Below are positions 53,014-64,000 of a stretch of DNA of 64,000 bases, in pieces (position 1 is the stretch's first letter; every line of letters begins with the position of its first letter). The stretch is from NCBI GenBank assembly GCA_964017185.1, contig OZ024872.1, forward strand, positions 64,097,932 to 64,161,931, read 5' to 3'. Source of the stretch: Rugalucina vietnamica. Lineage: Eukaryota; Mollusca; Bivalvia; Lucinida; Lucinidae. The notes beneath the pieces were generated by a model, which saw nothing but the letters and a program-made list of their open reading frames with translations, searched no databases and was not told the origin of the DNA. The position numbers and the translations under genes are program-made.

Positions 53014-53639
53014 CACCAAGCTGAAAGTCTACAAGGCTGTGGTACTGCCAACCCTCTTGTATGCATGTGAGACCTGGACAGTATACCAACGCCATGCAAA
53101 GAGACTTAACCATTTCCATTTAAGCTGTTTGAGAAAGTTGTTAAAAATCAAGTGGCAGGACAAGATTCCAGACACAGAGGTCCTGAGGAAAGCAGGGATG
53201 CAAAGCATGCATACAGCTAGCACAGCTAAGATGGACTGGCCATGTTATAAGAATGCCTGATGCGCGACTTCCAAAGAAAGTTTTCTATGGAGAACTACAG
53301 GAGGGAAAGCGCTCTCAAGGTGGCCAGAAGAAACGCTACAAAGACACCCTCAAAGCCTCTCTGAAGGATTTCGAAATACCAATGGGGTCCTGGGAACAGA
53401 CTGCACAGGAGCGATCAAAGAAGCGAGGTCTCATCAACAAAGGAGCAGCTCTCTATGAAAAGAAGAGAATCTGTGAAGCTGAAAGAAAGCGAAGAGAGCG
53501 CAAAGCCAAAACAAATGTGCCACCAGCAGACTCTATGACATTGACTTGCTCTACTTGCAACCGACAGTTTAGAGCCAGAATTGGCCTAGTCAGCCATCAA
53601 AGAACTCACCAACACACATCAGCACTATTCAAGAAATAA
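53014..53639 (+). pseudogene. LINE C-terminal region and zinc finger (copy B)
   Basis: Thumb-region codons continue in a shifted frame to the 8-bp deletion near 53217. The last 128 codons (53253-53639) restore the tail with CSTCNRQFRARIGLVSHQRT and the normal stop. Confidence 0.9.
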
Positions 53640-53732
53640 TGATGGTCTTTCTCATTAGTGAGAGACGAACTATCATTTTTTTCTGATTGTGCCTTTTCCT
53701 TATCATTGCCTACTTTTACCTTTTCATTTTAG

Positions 53733-54220
53733 GTGGTTTGGGCCGGAGCATCTGGTCTGTTGCTTGTCCGATCGGGATTCAACTAGTGTTTTCTTTTGCT
53801 CCGGGTTTCAGTATGTTATTTGGCGACCCGGGATCTCCATCGTCGGGCAGCTTACTGAATCTGTGGGTCCTTTTTTGTTTCGTTATGGTTGTTATCATGA
53901 TTTATTTGTTTGTCCTTGATGTTAGAGATTCACCATGAATACTGAACAACTAACTTAATGTTTTCTGTTTTGGTTCCATTTGTTTTATGCTTTGGAGTAG
54001 AATATTTGTGCTGATTGATTGAACCTTATTTACGCAGTCATATTTTTATATAAGTTCGGGTAACTGAGTGGCCGACTATATAGCTGCTCAATCGGCTTAC
54101 GATATCTTTTCTGAGTGTGGGTGCGTTATTGTTAATTTGGTTTTTCCCAACTCGGTTTTTGGAGTGGGAATTTCTTTCTGATTGCGCCTTTTCCTGATCA
54201 TTGCCTACTTGTACCTTTTT
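53733..54220 (+). repeat. Interspersed repeat S copy
   Basis: GTTTGGGCCGGAGCATCTGG start, GGATCTCCATCGTCGGGCAG, GTCCTTGATGTTAGAGATTC, hairpin and TTGCCTACTTGTACCTTTTT end. Directly follows the end of the S copy that LINE B interrupted. Confidence 0.85.
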
Positions 54221-54761
54221 AAATAGATACAACACCCAATGGCATATTCCTTTCTTAAATTTTTACATACACCAATAAGTTACCAATATGCATGTAACAT
54301 ATATCATATTAGTTCGTTTCATAAAACCCTAACATTTGATAGTCGTGATCTCACTGGTAAATCACTAGACTGTAAAATGAATTTTTTGAAAGCTTTTTAG
54401 CATTTCGATGCGTCTTTGTATGCAAAACTTTGCAAAGTCTGAAAGAGAAGACTAGTGTATTATCGGGCGTTACTTGAAATTTGACACCGTTGTTTTTGTT
54501 GTTTTTTTTTTTCAGTGCGTGATACCCCATGCAAAGAACATGAACAATTGGCTTTTCATGAGAATGTGTCATACAAAAAGTCGAAATCATCTACTTATTT
54601 ATGCAATTGATCGATTTGAAGGAAAGTCGAAATATTTAGGGTTAATAACCAAGCTAGAAACATCATAATTTCAGTTGACACCCATCGCACCTGTCGAATA
54701 ACAACACCTCTTATTTTCAAGAATAAGACTATATTTAAAAAGCATGTATGGACGACACACC
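54221..54761. other. No recognised feature
   Basis: Only chance ORFs. Confidence 0.5.
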
Positions 54762-56722
54762 TGCCAAAGTAAAGAGATGACCTTGAACTTTATTAATTAC
54801 ATACATGTACCTTCATCTACTCCATAAGTTGCTTGCATCTACCACTTTTCAGGTCTAAGGCTGTAAATGATTTAAATATATATATATTTTTTACCTTTTC
54901 CCATGTACAAGCCTATGTTTCCAAAACTGACTTTGTCGTAAAATAGGTAAAGGTCATCTATGTCATCCTAGGGTCATCATTTAATCACATTTGATGGGCT
55001 GGAGTCCAAAATGCTACATACCAAGTTTCGTGAAAATCGGCCTGCCGGTTCTAGAGAAGAAGATTTTTGAGAGGTGTTACCGTATATGGACGTGGCGGCC
55101 ATCTTGGTCAAGTGACCTGGATTTCGCAATCAAACTTTCGTCCCCCACTTCCCATTGATGCTCCACTTAAAATTTGGCTTTCATTGGTCAAACGCTTTTA
55201 GAGAAGAAGATCTTTGAAAAATGTGTATGGACGACAGACCGGCCAAGGTGAACAGAGGACCTTGACCTAGATAAATCACATACCTTCATCTACTCCATTA
55301 GTTGTTTGTATCTACCACTTGTCAGGTCTCCGGCTGTAATAGTTTCCAAAAAATCCATAGTTTTCACTTCTTCCCATGTAAAAGCCTATGTTTCCAAAAT
55401 TGATCTTGCCGTAAAATAGGTAAAGGTCATTCTAGGGTCATCATTTGATCAAACGATGATGGGCTGGAGGCCTAAATGCTACATACCAAGTGTCGTGAAA
55501 ATCGGCCTGCCGGTTCTGGAGAAGAAGATTTATGAGTGTTTTACCATATATGGGCGAGGCGGCCATCTTGGTCATTTGACCCGGATTTCGTGATCAAATT
55601 TTCGTTCCCCTGACCCATGGATGCTCCACATAAAATTTGGCTTTCATTGTCCAAACGGTTTCAGAGAAAAAGATCTTTGAAAAGTGTGTGTGGACAACAG
55701 ACCGGCCAAGGTCAAGAGATGACTTTGACCTAAATTAATCACATACTTTCATCTAATTCATCAGTTGTTTGCATCTGCCACTTTTCGTGTCTCAGGCTGC
55801 AATAGTTTTTTCTTATAGATCTAAAGTTTTCACTTTTTGCTATGTAAAAGCCTATGTTTCCAAAATTGACCTTGTCGTAAAATAGGTCAAGGTTATCCTA
55901 GTGTCATCATTTGATCAATTTATGATGGGCTGGAGTTCCAAATGCTACTTACCAAGTTTCATGAAAATCATGAAAATGGGCCTGCCGGTTCTGGGGGAGA
56001 AGATCTTTGAGTGTTTCTTACCATCTTTGAGCGTGGTGGCCATCTTGGTCATTTAACCCGGATTTCGTGATTAAACTTTCGTTCCCCCGACCCATAGATG
56101 CTCTACATTAAATTTGGCTTTCATTGTCCAAACGGTTTCAGAGACAAAGATCTTTGAAAAGTGTGTATTGACAACAGACCGGCCAAGGTCAAGAGATGAC
56201 CTTGACCTAAATTAATCTCATACCTTCATCTTATTCATCAGATGTTTGAATCTACCACTTTTCATGTCTCAGACTGCAATAGTTTTTTTTAAAAATCCAT
56301 AGCTTTCACTTTTTCCCATGTAAAAGCCTATGTTTCCAAAATTGACCTTGCCGTTAAATAGGTCAAGGTCATCCTAGTGTCATCATTTGATCAATCTGTG
56401 ATTGGCTGCAGTCCTAAATGCTACATACGAAGTTTCATGAAAATCATGAAAATCGGCCGGCCGGTTCTGGAGAGAAGATTTTTGAGTGGTTTTACCATAT
56501 TTGAGCGTGGCGGCCATCATGGTAATGTGGCCCGCATTTCGCGATCAAACTTTCGTTCCCCTGACCCTTCGGGGCTCTATATAAAATTTCACTTTGATTA
56601 GCCAAGAGGTTAAAGAGAAGAAGATCTTTGAAATTGTGGACGACGGATGGCGGACGGACGGACGACGGACTGATTAGTATACTATAAGCATACCTTGTGA
56701 GCCTTCTCTTCAGTAGAGCTAA
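54762..56722 (+). repeat. Repeat D tandem array, second subtype (~470-bp period)
   Basis: Four units start near 54780, 55258, 55726 and 56198 with GACCTTGACCTAAATTAATC. Each holds CCCATGTAAAAGCCTATGTT, TCCAAAATTGACCTTGCCGT, GGGCTGGAGTCCTAAATGCT, ATCGGCCTGCCGGTTCTGGA and GGCGGCCATCTTGGTCA. The array ends with (GGAC)n at 56640-56670 and a decayed terminal hairpin at 56690-56720. Confidence 0.9.
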
Positions 56723-57014
56723 AAATGTTATTCTGATATTTGATGTCAGGAGTGTACATGTAAGTGTGACATTTTTATATGCTAAATCTAAAAGCTACCA
56801 TACTGCATCAAATTCTAAGGAATAGAAATTATATCACTGCGCACAAATCAGCTAGGGCCTTATGGTAATAGTTTAAGGTTATTGGTCAATAATTTTAATA
56901 CTCGTGGTTGCCATTTATATTCTTACTGTTCAAAGCTAATGCCACAAATCAGTTAACTTGGATTAGCTCTGAAACTTGTTTACTTTTTAGGATTTTGTAA
57001 GTAAGGAGCGTAAG
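56723..57014. other. No recognised feature
   Basis: AT-rich spacer. Confidence 0.5.
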
Positions 57015-57226
57015 ATTTTTTCGCCTTATGTATGTTTTCATATTTTTAGTTAAGTTAAGGTAACTGAGTGGCCGCCTATTGGGAAAATAGCTGCTCATTC
57101 GGCTTACGATATGTTTGTATGGTATTGTACCTGATTGTTAGTGTATTTTTTCCCACCTCGGTTTTTGGAATAGGAATCTTTTTCTGATTGCGCCTTTTCC
57201 TGATCTTTGCCTACTTGTACCTTTTC
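57015..57226 (+). repeat. Interspersed repeat S copy
   Basis: CGCCTTATGTATGTTTTCAT through hairpin to GCCTACTTGTACCTTTTCC; truncated at the variable side. Confidence 0.9.
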
Positions 57227-57707
57227 CACTCTACATGTAAAATTCAAAGAAACACCATCACTTTAAGAACCACTCTTCATATTTTAATAATTTCTCCAAA
57301 GCATAAAATTCGAAGTATTACGGTACAAATAAGGCCAGATTTGTCTGCAAAATAACATTTACAGTGTTTTTACCCAATGTCACACTTTATGGCATTTTTT
57401 TTAAACTGCCCATAGATGAAAGAACAGAAATTTCATCATTTGTGTGGCCATTTTGGATGTCATTTTAGATTTTTGTACATTGAATTTACATCCAGACTTA
57501 GAAACCAGGCCTCAAAATCCCCTCATTGTACAACTTTTAACATATAACTTAGACCTTTAAGTGGAGGTTGGATGGGGCCTGTCAACTTTTGATTGACAAT
57601 GACAAAATTGACTATTCCATAAAAAAGAGTTTGTTCTCACTTGTTTTGTAACGTCAGTACCACTTATTATTGAAACAAAACAGCAGTTTTGTTGAAGCAA
57701 AAAAGGC
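57227..57707. other. Diverged relative of the 294-bp duplicated unit
   Basis: GGCCATTTTGGATGTCATTT, CATCCAGACTTAGAAACCAG and GCCTCAAAATCCCCTCATTG resemble the units at 60706-61289, suggesting an old repeat shared by both sites. Confidence 0.45.
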
Positions 57708-57895
57708 CAAGTTAGCAGCAAATTTGCTGGTCAGCTATTGTTTTAGTTTTAATATTTCCGCGTTATGGACAAAAATACTTACCAGCAGTAAAAGTGAATT
57801 TTTGACGACACGTTTTTGTTTTAGACTGGCTGTGTGCGCTATAGGTAATGATGTTGAATTTCGCGAACAGACGTTTTGCATTTGCTGCTAACTTG
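57708..57895. mobile_element. 188-bp element with perfect 16-bp TIRs
   Basis: CAAGTTAGCAGCAAAT at 57708-57723 and its exact complement at 57880-57895. No clear target duplication. A 73-codon ORF across it is probably chance. Confidence 0.5.
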
Positions 57896-59310
57896 ACGGA
57901 GCTGTTAGACTTCATAGGAAAATAAGTAAAAATAGATTGCAATTTGACTCGCTTTATTTTTCCTACAGGTTATTATCCCTTAGAGACACAATATTTTGCT
58001 ACTGTATGCGGGGTGGCCTGGCCTAATCACCTGTAATACACAGTCCAGGAGGCATAGCGCACATCAAAGGCTTATCTTATCTAAGTGATTATGGGGTCAT
58101 TAGTCTTTCCCTTGAAGGGGCCACTTAAAGGTAAATTTGATATAAATGACAAGTATTCAGTGTGTGGCTTTAGAACATATTTTATTTTCTACTTTTCAAA
58201 TATTTTTCCGAATAATTTCGTTTTCAGTTTTTGCATTTCAAAAATAAATAAATAAAAAAATCAATAAGAAAAAAAAAATAAATATAATTAATATTAATAA
58301 TTTTGTCAAATCTGGTTGGTTGTTTTCTTGTGTCAATGATAAAATACCCTAACTTCTAGATAAAGATCGATTCTAAAAAGATTCAACTGAAGAAGTGTTT
58401 TAGAATAATATTTGCGTAATAATAATTATTATTATAATATCCTGATTCTGAATAAAAATAAATGTGCCATGCCACACTGCACATAGGTTCCATTTTTGCA
58501 TCTCTAGAATGAAATCCAAAATCTAACAGAGACTTGTCACTCTAATGGTCTAACTAAATGAACTGTCATCAAAGTTTACTACATTGATGAATGGCCATCT
58601 GTTTTTCACACCTTCTTCAAACCATAATAATTTTATGCACTGACTGTCTTCCACTAAGTATTTGTTTGTCTTGTATCTGTCAAAATGTGTGAAAATCCTT
58701 ATTTTTGTGTAAATTGGTTTTATGACAGTTTCCTTTGCAAACACCCATACAACATTCATTCAAGTAATATGCAAACTGGATTAAGCATTCTTAACTGTAA
58801 ATAGTGCTATTTAATACATCAGTTTCAAGTTTGTGCATCCTAATAAATATAAGTGTTTTTATTATTTATTCTTTATTTCTGTATTTGCCCCAAAGTTAAA
58901 CTATCAAACAATGACAGTAGTCATCTTCTCTAGAGCTCTGTATTTCACCGCTATTGATTTTAATAACCCCTACAGTGGCCCCTACCAGTAAAGCAGCCCA
59001 TGTCTTACCTGTGATTTCTTATCAGTTGTCTGCTGAAGGTCATTAGGGTGTTACGCAATGCAAAATGTGTCTTTAAATATCGGCGTCCTATGGCAGTCTT
59101 GGACAATACAGTAGTTGTATTTTTTAAGTTTAATTCTTAACGCTGATCAACATATCGTATTTTATTTGTATACATATACATTATACATATAAAATATATA
59201 TTTTGTTTAATGAATGTCTGGTCTGTATTTTTATGTGTGTCTCATAAGTCATATTGGCTGGATGTTATCCAATTGTATTTTGTTTTACTTATGTACATGT
59301 ATGTATTGTA
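57896..59310. other. No recognised gene; AT-rich tract 58238-58300
   Basis: 1.4 kb of AT-rich sequence with a low-complexity AAATAAATAAA stretch. No ORF or family recognised. Confidence 0.5.
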
Positions 59311-59508
59311 TGTCTTCGGATCAGCTGTGAAGCTACTGCACAGCTTATCGGCGTCTTTGTTTCCACTACACAGATAGTACGATCCCTCTTCTTGTTTAAA
59401 ATAGGAAATTTCCAGCTTTTCAGAAAGCCTGCTTCTTTGACTGTACAGGCAGGTTTGTGCCGAACCTGATCAGAAACCCTAATTGTTAATTTTCTCATGC
59501 GAAGGCTC
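59311..59508 (-). mobile_element. MITE family M, old truncated copy
   Basis: Minus strand: GAGCCTTCGCATGAGAAAAT start, GTACTATCTGTGTAGTGGAA core and AACAAAGACGCCGATAAGCT, then decays; the second TIR is missing. Confidence 0.7.
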
Positions 59509-60172
59509 ATATGCTTTCATAGCTTCCACTTGTGTATTGATGTTTCATTGCAACACGTACCTTATACGAGGAAGGCAATTATAGGTATGCCTACGCCTAA
59601 TCCGAGTCACATATATATATATTCTTCCATGTTACCATGTAAATCTGTAAATATGTTGACTAAAATGTCGGAATAAATCAAATAAATCAAACTGTATGTC
59701 TTGATAACATGTGGTATGTTAATAAACATGACTTACCTTCTTTAAAATACACATCCCCTACCAAGCTGACACCCAAGTTGAACAATGTGTGAAATACTGA
59801 AGCCTATTTTAACTATCCTATAAAACCTTTGCAATATTTTGTGTGCAACGCAATAGTTATTATAGGCTCGGTATCCAATCTGTATAAAAATTGTGACACT
59901 TTCGGCCTTTCTCAAAAGAAATCTATTGCAAGCAGGATGTTAACGCATCATTATGCTTTTCCAGTCACTTCCAAGAAAAACAACATAGCCAATCATCGTC
60001 TTGGTGACCATTTTGGATTGGATCTTGGATTTTCGTATGAAGAATGTACATACCGACTTGCCCCCTTTGCGAAAATCTTATCATGTACCCTAACATTATG
60101 AAGACGAGGTTATTTCAAATTTCATACCACAAACTTAGCTGACACCCAGGTTGAAAAATATTCCTATATACT
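59509..60172. other. No recognised gene
   Basis: A 90-codon ORF (59829-60101) overlaps a weak match to the 294-bp unit (CATTTTGGATTGGATCTTGG) and is probably chance. Confidence 0.45.
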
Positions 60173-60632
60173 AAGGTACAAGTAGGCAAAGATCAGGAAA
60201 AGGCGCAATCAGAAAAAGATTCCCACTCCAAAAACCGAGGTGGGAAAAAACCAAACTAACAATCAGGTACTTATACCATGAAACATATCGTAAGCCGAAT
60301 GAGCAGCTATTTTCCCAATAGGTGGCCACTCAGTTACCTTAACTTAACTAAAAATATGAAAACATACATAAGGCGCCAACAGCACAAAAAATTTTAAACA
60401 CCAAGACATAAAACAAAAAGAACCACTACAGAAGTATCGACTTGGAACGATCAGTAACACAAAGTTACTGGCGGGCTTAAACCGGTTTTACAGGTACCTA
60501 ACCTCACCCTCAGCTTCTGCAGTGGTTCACAACATTTAGTTAGTTCTTCGGTCCTCGTGGTGAATCTCTAACTAGTCAATGAATCATCAAGAACAAACAA
60601 ATAAATCATGATAAACATCCTGATGAATCAAA
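60173..60632 (-). repeat. Interspersed repeat S copy
   Basis: AAGGTACAAGTAGGC through hairpin, GGCGCCAACAGCAC, TTACTGGCGGGCTTAAACCG, CTCAGCTTCTGCAGTGGTTC to CCTCGTGGTGAATCTCTAAC. Best-preserved copy, useful as a family reference. Confidence 0.92.
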
Positions 60633-60705
60633 ATTAATTTTAATGATAAGATACTTGTTCTGTGGTGTGTGTGCAAAAAAAATGTTTTTGTTTGAAAATC
60701 AGTCA

Positions 60706-61289
60706 GGTAGCAAATTAAAACAAATCTGTACAAAATATGCCATTTTTTGTTACGCTTCTGGTCTCAGTCAGAAGAAATCAAACTGCATACTTCTGTAAAT
60801 CTTAACTCCTTAAGAGGGAAAATTAGAAAATTTATCTTTTTTTTTTTTCAGCCATTTTGGACGTCAGTTTGGATATCGGTATAAAGAATCCACATCTGGA
60901 TTTGGCACCAGGCCTAAAATTTGCCCATCGTACGATCTTCAACATAAGATAATCAAATCTTTTATGTGGAGGGGGTGGAACGAAATCGCTATTCTAGCTG
61001 GTAGCAAATTAAAACAAATCTGTACAAAATATGCCATTTTTGTTACGCTTCTGGTCTCAGTCAGAAGAAATCAAACTGCATACTTCTGTAAATCTTAACT
61101 CCTTTAGAGGGAAAATTAGAAAATTTATTTTTTTTTTCAGCCATTTTGGACGCCAGTTTGGATATCGGTATAAAAAATCCACATCTGGATTTGGCACCAG
61201 GCCTTAAATTTGCCCATCGTACGATCTTCAACATAAGATAATCAAATCTTTTATGTGGAGGGGGTGGAACGAAATCGCTATTCTAGCTG
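60706..61289. repeat. Two-copy 294-bp tandem duplication
   Basis: Units 60706-60999 and 61000-61289 start GGTAGCAAATTAAAACAAAT and end GAAATCGCTATTCTAGCTG. They differ by the T-run length and a few bases. Confidence 0.93.
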
Positions 61290-61837
61290 GATATTTTGAC
61301 CTGCTTATCTGAGCATAAAATTCCGGTGTCGGCTCTGGTGAATACAGAAAACTTATCTACTGACATAACACAAAACAAGAAACGGAATCAAATTACTGTG
61401 TCCACTTGTCATTTTTGCTCTGTTATATAATCACGTAAACATTTCGAGAAAATAATCATAATCGAATACAAAAACACACCACCGAAAAATAAAATTTCCG
61501 AAAAAATGAGATGTGACACAACAACACTGTAAATTAATATTTACCTATTCGAAAGGATGTGTATCCTTCATTCCTTAGAGCAACTTAGAGCAACTAAACT
61601 ATATATCAACGCACCAACGAATAGCATACTCCATACAAATAAGGTCTGCCAATTACTATTGTGACAATATATTCTCAGTTTATAAAGTTTGTAAACAGAG
61701 AATAGTAAACATAAACTATACTTTTTAGACTGGAAATTTAATATTAAAAATGAGTTTCGTCTAGTACGTTAACTCTCGTTTCATATGTTGATAGCATCCC
61801 GGTCTTATTTTAACTAACCTGAACCGAAAGATCAAAA
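61290..61837. other. No recognised feature
   Basis: AT-rich spacer. Confidence 0.5.
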
Positions 61838-62060
61838 AAGTGAGCTTATAGGATGGTCATGCTCTGGCGTCCGTCCGTCCGTCCTTCGTCCACAATTGCA
61901 AAGATCTAGTCTGAAACCGCTTGGCAAATCAACACCAAACTTCACCTGGAGCATCATTTGAAAGTTGTGACGTTTGTATAAATGGTCGGGGTCACTTGTC
62001 CAAGATGGCCGTCATGGATATACATAGCAAAAAATCGTTAAAACTCTTCTTCTCGGGAAC
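61838..62060 (-). repeat. Repeat D, right end, inverted copy
   Basis: GTGAGCTTATAGGATGG, (CGTC)n at 61870-61893, AAAGATCTAGTCTGAAACCG and CCAAGATGGCCGTCAT are the complement of D's right end. Confidence 0.8.
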
Positions 62061-62400
62061 CAGAAGGCAATGAAGAGAAGAAACAAATCGCTTTGAGTCT
62101 TTTGAAAACTGCAAATCAGACAAGCGCTTTGGGGAATTGTTCGTTCCAGTGACACAAGTAGTGGCGATGTCATCAATGCTGACTGGAGTATACGATAACA
62201 TCGGAGGTTTACGATCAAGTCCTCTGCAGAAAAGATTAGACAGATGCGTTATTCAACCAAAGATAAATGATATGGCTTTGTTTCAATAACTCCTCTTTTT
62301 CCCCTTTAAAGGTTTGGCCTGAAGTTATTATTTGTTGAATTTAAAAACAAGCACGCAGAAGAAAAGAAAAATAGAAATGCTTTAAACATAACATTAACCT
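62061..62400. other. No recognised feature
   Basis: Overlapping short minus-strand ORFs only. Confidence 0.45.
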
Positions 62401-62886
62401 AAAGGAGATAAGGTCATGTAAACGCTCACCTGAAATCTGTGATATATACCGTTATATATAACTTGTTTGACTATTATGGTCATATAAATGTATATATTCC
62501 CAGGACAGGAGCAGAGAAACCCCTATGGTCAATTTAATTTTCAGAATCATAAATATTCTGTCCATTTGCCCATTTCCTGTACGTTTTCCGTTCGATGGCA
62601 TTTTGAAGTTTACTACATATGCGACCTAAGCTGACGTGGCTGTAAAATTGGTCAAGGTTATCACAGGGTAGCAATTTATGTACACCTTGTAGTACTTAAG
62701 TGCAAAGTTTTGCTAAAATCAGCCCGCTAGCTCGAGAGAAAAAGATTTCTGAAGGGATTTTGAAATACATGAATATGATGGCCATATTTATCATGTGACA
62801 TGAGTTATTTTTATGTACGTATCGGTTCCCCTACATATAGATGTTTTATGTTAAATTTGGCTTTTTTGGCCAAGCTGTTTCTGAGG
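62401..62886 (+). repeat. Repeat D, left unit
   Basis: GTCATGTAAACGCTCACCTG start, CATTTGCCCATTTCCTGTAC, GGTCAAGGTTATCACAGGGT, TTGGCTTTTTTGGCCAAGCT. Runs directly into S. Confidence 0.8.
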
Positions 62887-63210
62887 CCATGTAAAATCGA
62901 TTTAAGCCCGCCATTAATTTTATATTACTGATCGTTCCAAGCCGATACGTCTGTGGTGGTTCTTTCGTTTTATGTATTGGTGTTTAAAAGTTTTGTGCTG
63001 TTGGCGCCTTAAGTATGTATTCATATTTTAGTTAAGTTTATGAAACTGAGTGGCCACCTATTGGGAAAATAGCTGCCCATTAGGCTTACGATATGTTTTC
63101 ATGGTATAAGTACTTGAATGTTAATTTAGTTTTTTCCCATCTCGGTTTTTGGATTGGGAATCTTTTTCTGATTGCGCCTTTTCCTGATGTTTGCCTACTT
63201 GTACTTTTTA
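62887..63210 (+). repeat. Interspersed repeat S copy, inserted in D
   Basis: CCATGTAAAATCGATTTAAG, ACTGATCGTTCCAAGCCGAT, GTTGGCGCCTTAAGTATG, hairpin, and TTTGCCTACTTGTACTTTTT end. Confidence 0.9.
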
Positions 63211-64000
63211 CTGAACATTACTTCGGGTGCGGTATGCCCACGTTTCATTCCATATTCAGTCTTTTTCCCCAAAAACATGACACGGTTAAGCCCGCTTCTA
63301 GTCTTTCGGCTCCTTATATTTTGAAGTGAAAATCGATTCACGTGACAGGGGCGCGTTTTGCACTACAGCAATGTTTCATAAATGAAATTACTTTATTTGG
63401 GAGAAAGCTGACGATCTACGATGCGTTGGTCTCCCTGCACATAGACGTTACGCAAAATACTAGTCACCTACATGTTTTCGTGCTACCGCTAAATAATAAA
63501 ATGTATCTCTGTTTTACCTGAAGTTTTAAATGAACAGGGAGTTATCATATTTCGTTCGACACACTTCGGTAACCTATCGGTTTTTCATATCCAATACTAA
63601 AATGTTTTGAAAAGGAAAAATAAGTTGCTATGTTGGATGAGAAAACCCATACATTGAAGGAATTATTGACGATGTGAGTATGTTTTCACAGTTAATATTG
63701 TTCCCAACGTGAATTAAACCTAGAACTCCGAGAGCATTATAATACTTGATACTAGAATAACGTAGTGTCAGGTACATCGGTTATCATCATCAGGTATATG
63801 TAAGTTATATAACTAGAATAAAGTACCAATTTATTATTTATAATTTTATTTATGAATTTCTACGAGATATTTGACGCCGAACATCAGTTGACAGATCCGC
63901 ACAGTACACAACTTCCAATATCATGAAGTTACAGTACGGTTTTCATTCCACCTCCTTCCTCATGGCTAATATGAAGGCCCGCCTCCTTCGATATTTACTT
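63211..64000. other. No recognised feature
   Basis: No supported ORF, RNA gene or repeat family to the window end. Confidence 0.5.

Larger units (their letters stand above)
48385..53675 (+). mobile_element. Non-LTR retrotransposon (LINE), copy B, inactivated
   Basis: Bounded by a perfect 9-bp duplication TTTTTTTCT (48376-48384 and 53676-53684) inside an S repeat. Collinear with copy A. Lesions relative to A: a 14-bp deletion in the 5' region near 49002, a nonsense codon at 49943-49945, a 1.12-kb insertion at 50196, an 11-bp deletion near 52984 and an 8-bp deletion near 53217. It keeps six G at 51982-51987, so the endonuclease-RT junction is in frame. Confidence 0.93.

Noticed and set aside
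59829-60101. 90-codon ORF
   Set aside because: Overlaps a weak repeat match and has no recognisable motif.

Overview
The window looks like TE-dense, gene-poor genomic DNA of an invertebrate, most likely a marine mollusc and probably a bivalve. Evidence: AT-rich sequence, GT-AG introns, an AATAAA signal, tRNA-derived SINEs, Penelope-, BEL/Pao-, Gypsy-, mariner- and LINE-like elements, and an expanded-type DXD glycosyltransferase together with a galactose sulfotransferase. The species cannot be fixed from sequence alone. There is no bacterial gene organisation, no CRISPR array, no rRNA gene and no intact tRNA gene.

Two host genes are well supported. At the left edge (171-2823, +) are three exons of a Golgi-type glycosyltransferase with a D-W-D motif; the 5' end lies outside the window or was not found. 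At 41538-42764 (-) is a complete 408-residue galactose-3-O-sulfotransferase / galactosylceramide sulfotransferase homologue. Both would act on glycans in the secretory pathway, but nothing links them functionally. Two weaker coding candidates are a 74-residue single-pass membrane ORF (15381-15605) and a possible first exon at 25271-25341.

Layout. 1-10 kb: glycosyltransferase, MITEs, a 1.1-kb TIR element, a long fold-back, a LINE 3' fragment and a 359-bp tandem duplication. 10.4-14.6 kb: a decayed Gypsy-type LTR element with a tRNA-Leu-like primer site. 15-18 kb: a mariner remnant and a 283-bp direct repeat pair. 18.4-25.3 kb: a 6.86-kb segment bounded by 100-bp inverted repeats that are 99% identical, with a 5-bp target duplication and no visible transposase. 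26-32 kb: fold-backs, SINEs and several unnamed repeat families. 32.3-36.6 kb: a ~450-bp-period tandem repeat (called D here) with a nested BEL/Pao remnant. 36.8-41 kb and 48.4-53.7 kb: two nearly identical, recently inserted LINEs, one with a single-base frameshift and one broken by several lesions including a 1.12-kb insertion. 43-45.6 kb: another D copy and a Penelope-like fragment. 54.7-56.7 kb: a second D tandem array. 57-64 kb: more of the same families and a 294-bp tandem duplication.

Three interspersed families dominate. S (about twelve copies) shares one constant end with a conserved hairpin. D carries repeated nuclear-receptor-like half-sites spaced as DR5. M is a MITE with ~27-bp terminal inverted repeats. 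Letters S, D, M, K, Q, T and H are labels used only in this report. The most interesting items are the 6.86-kb TIR element, the DR5/YY1/M-box composite in the D arrays, and the young LINE pair.
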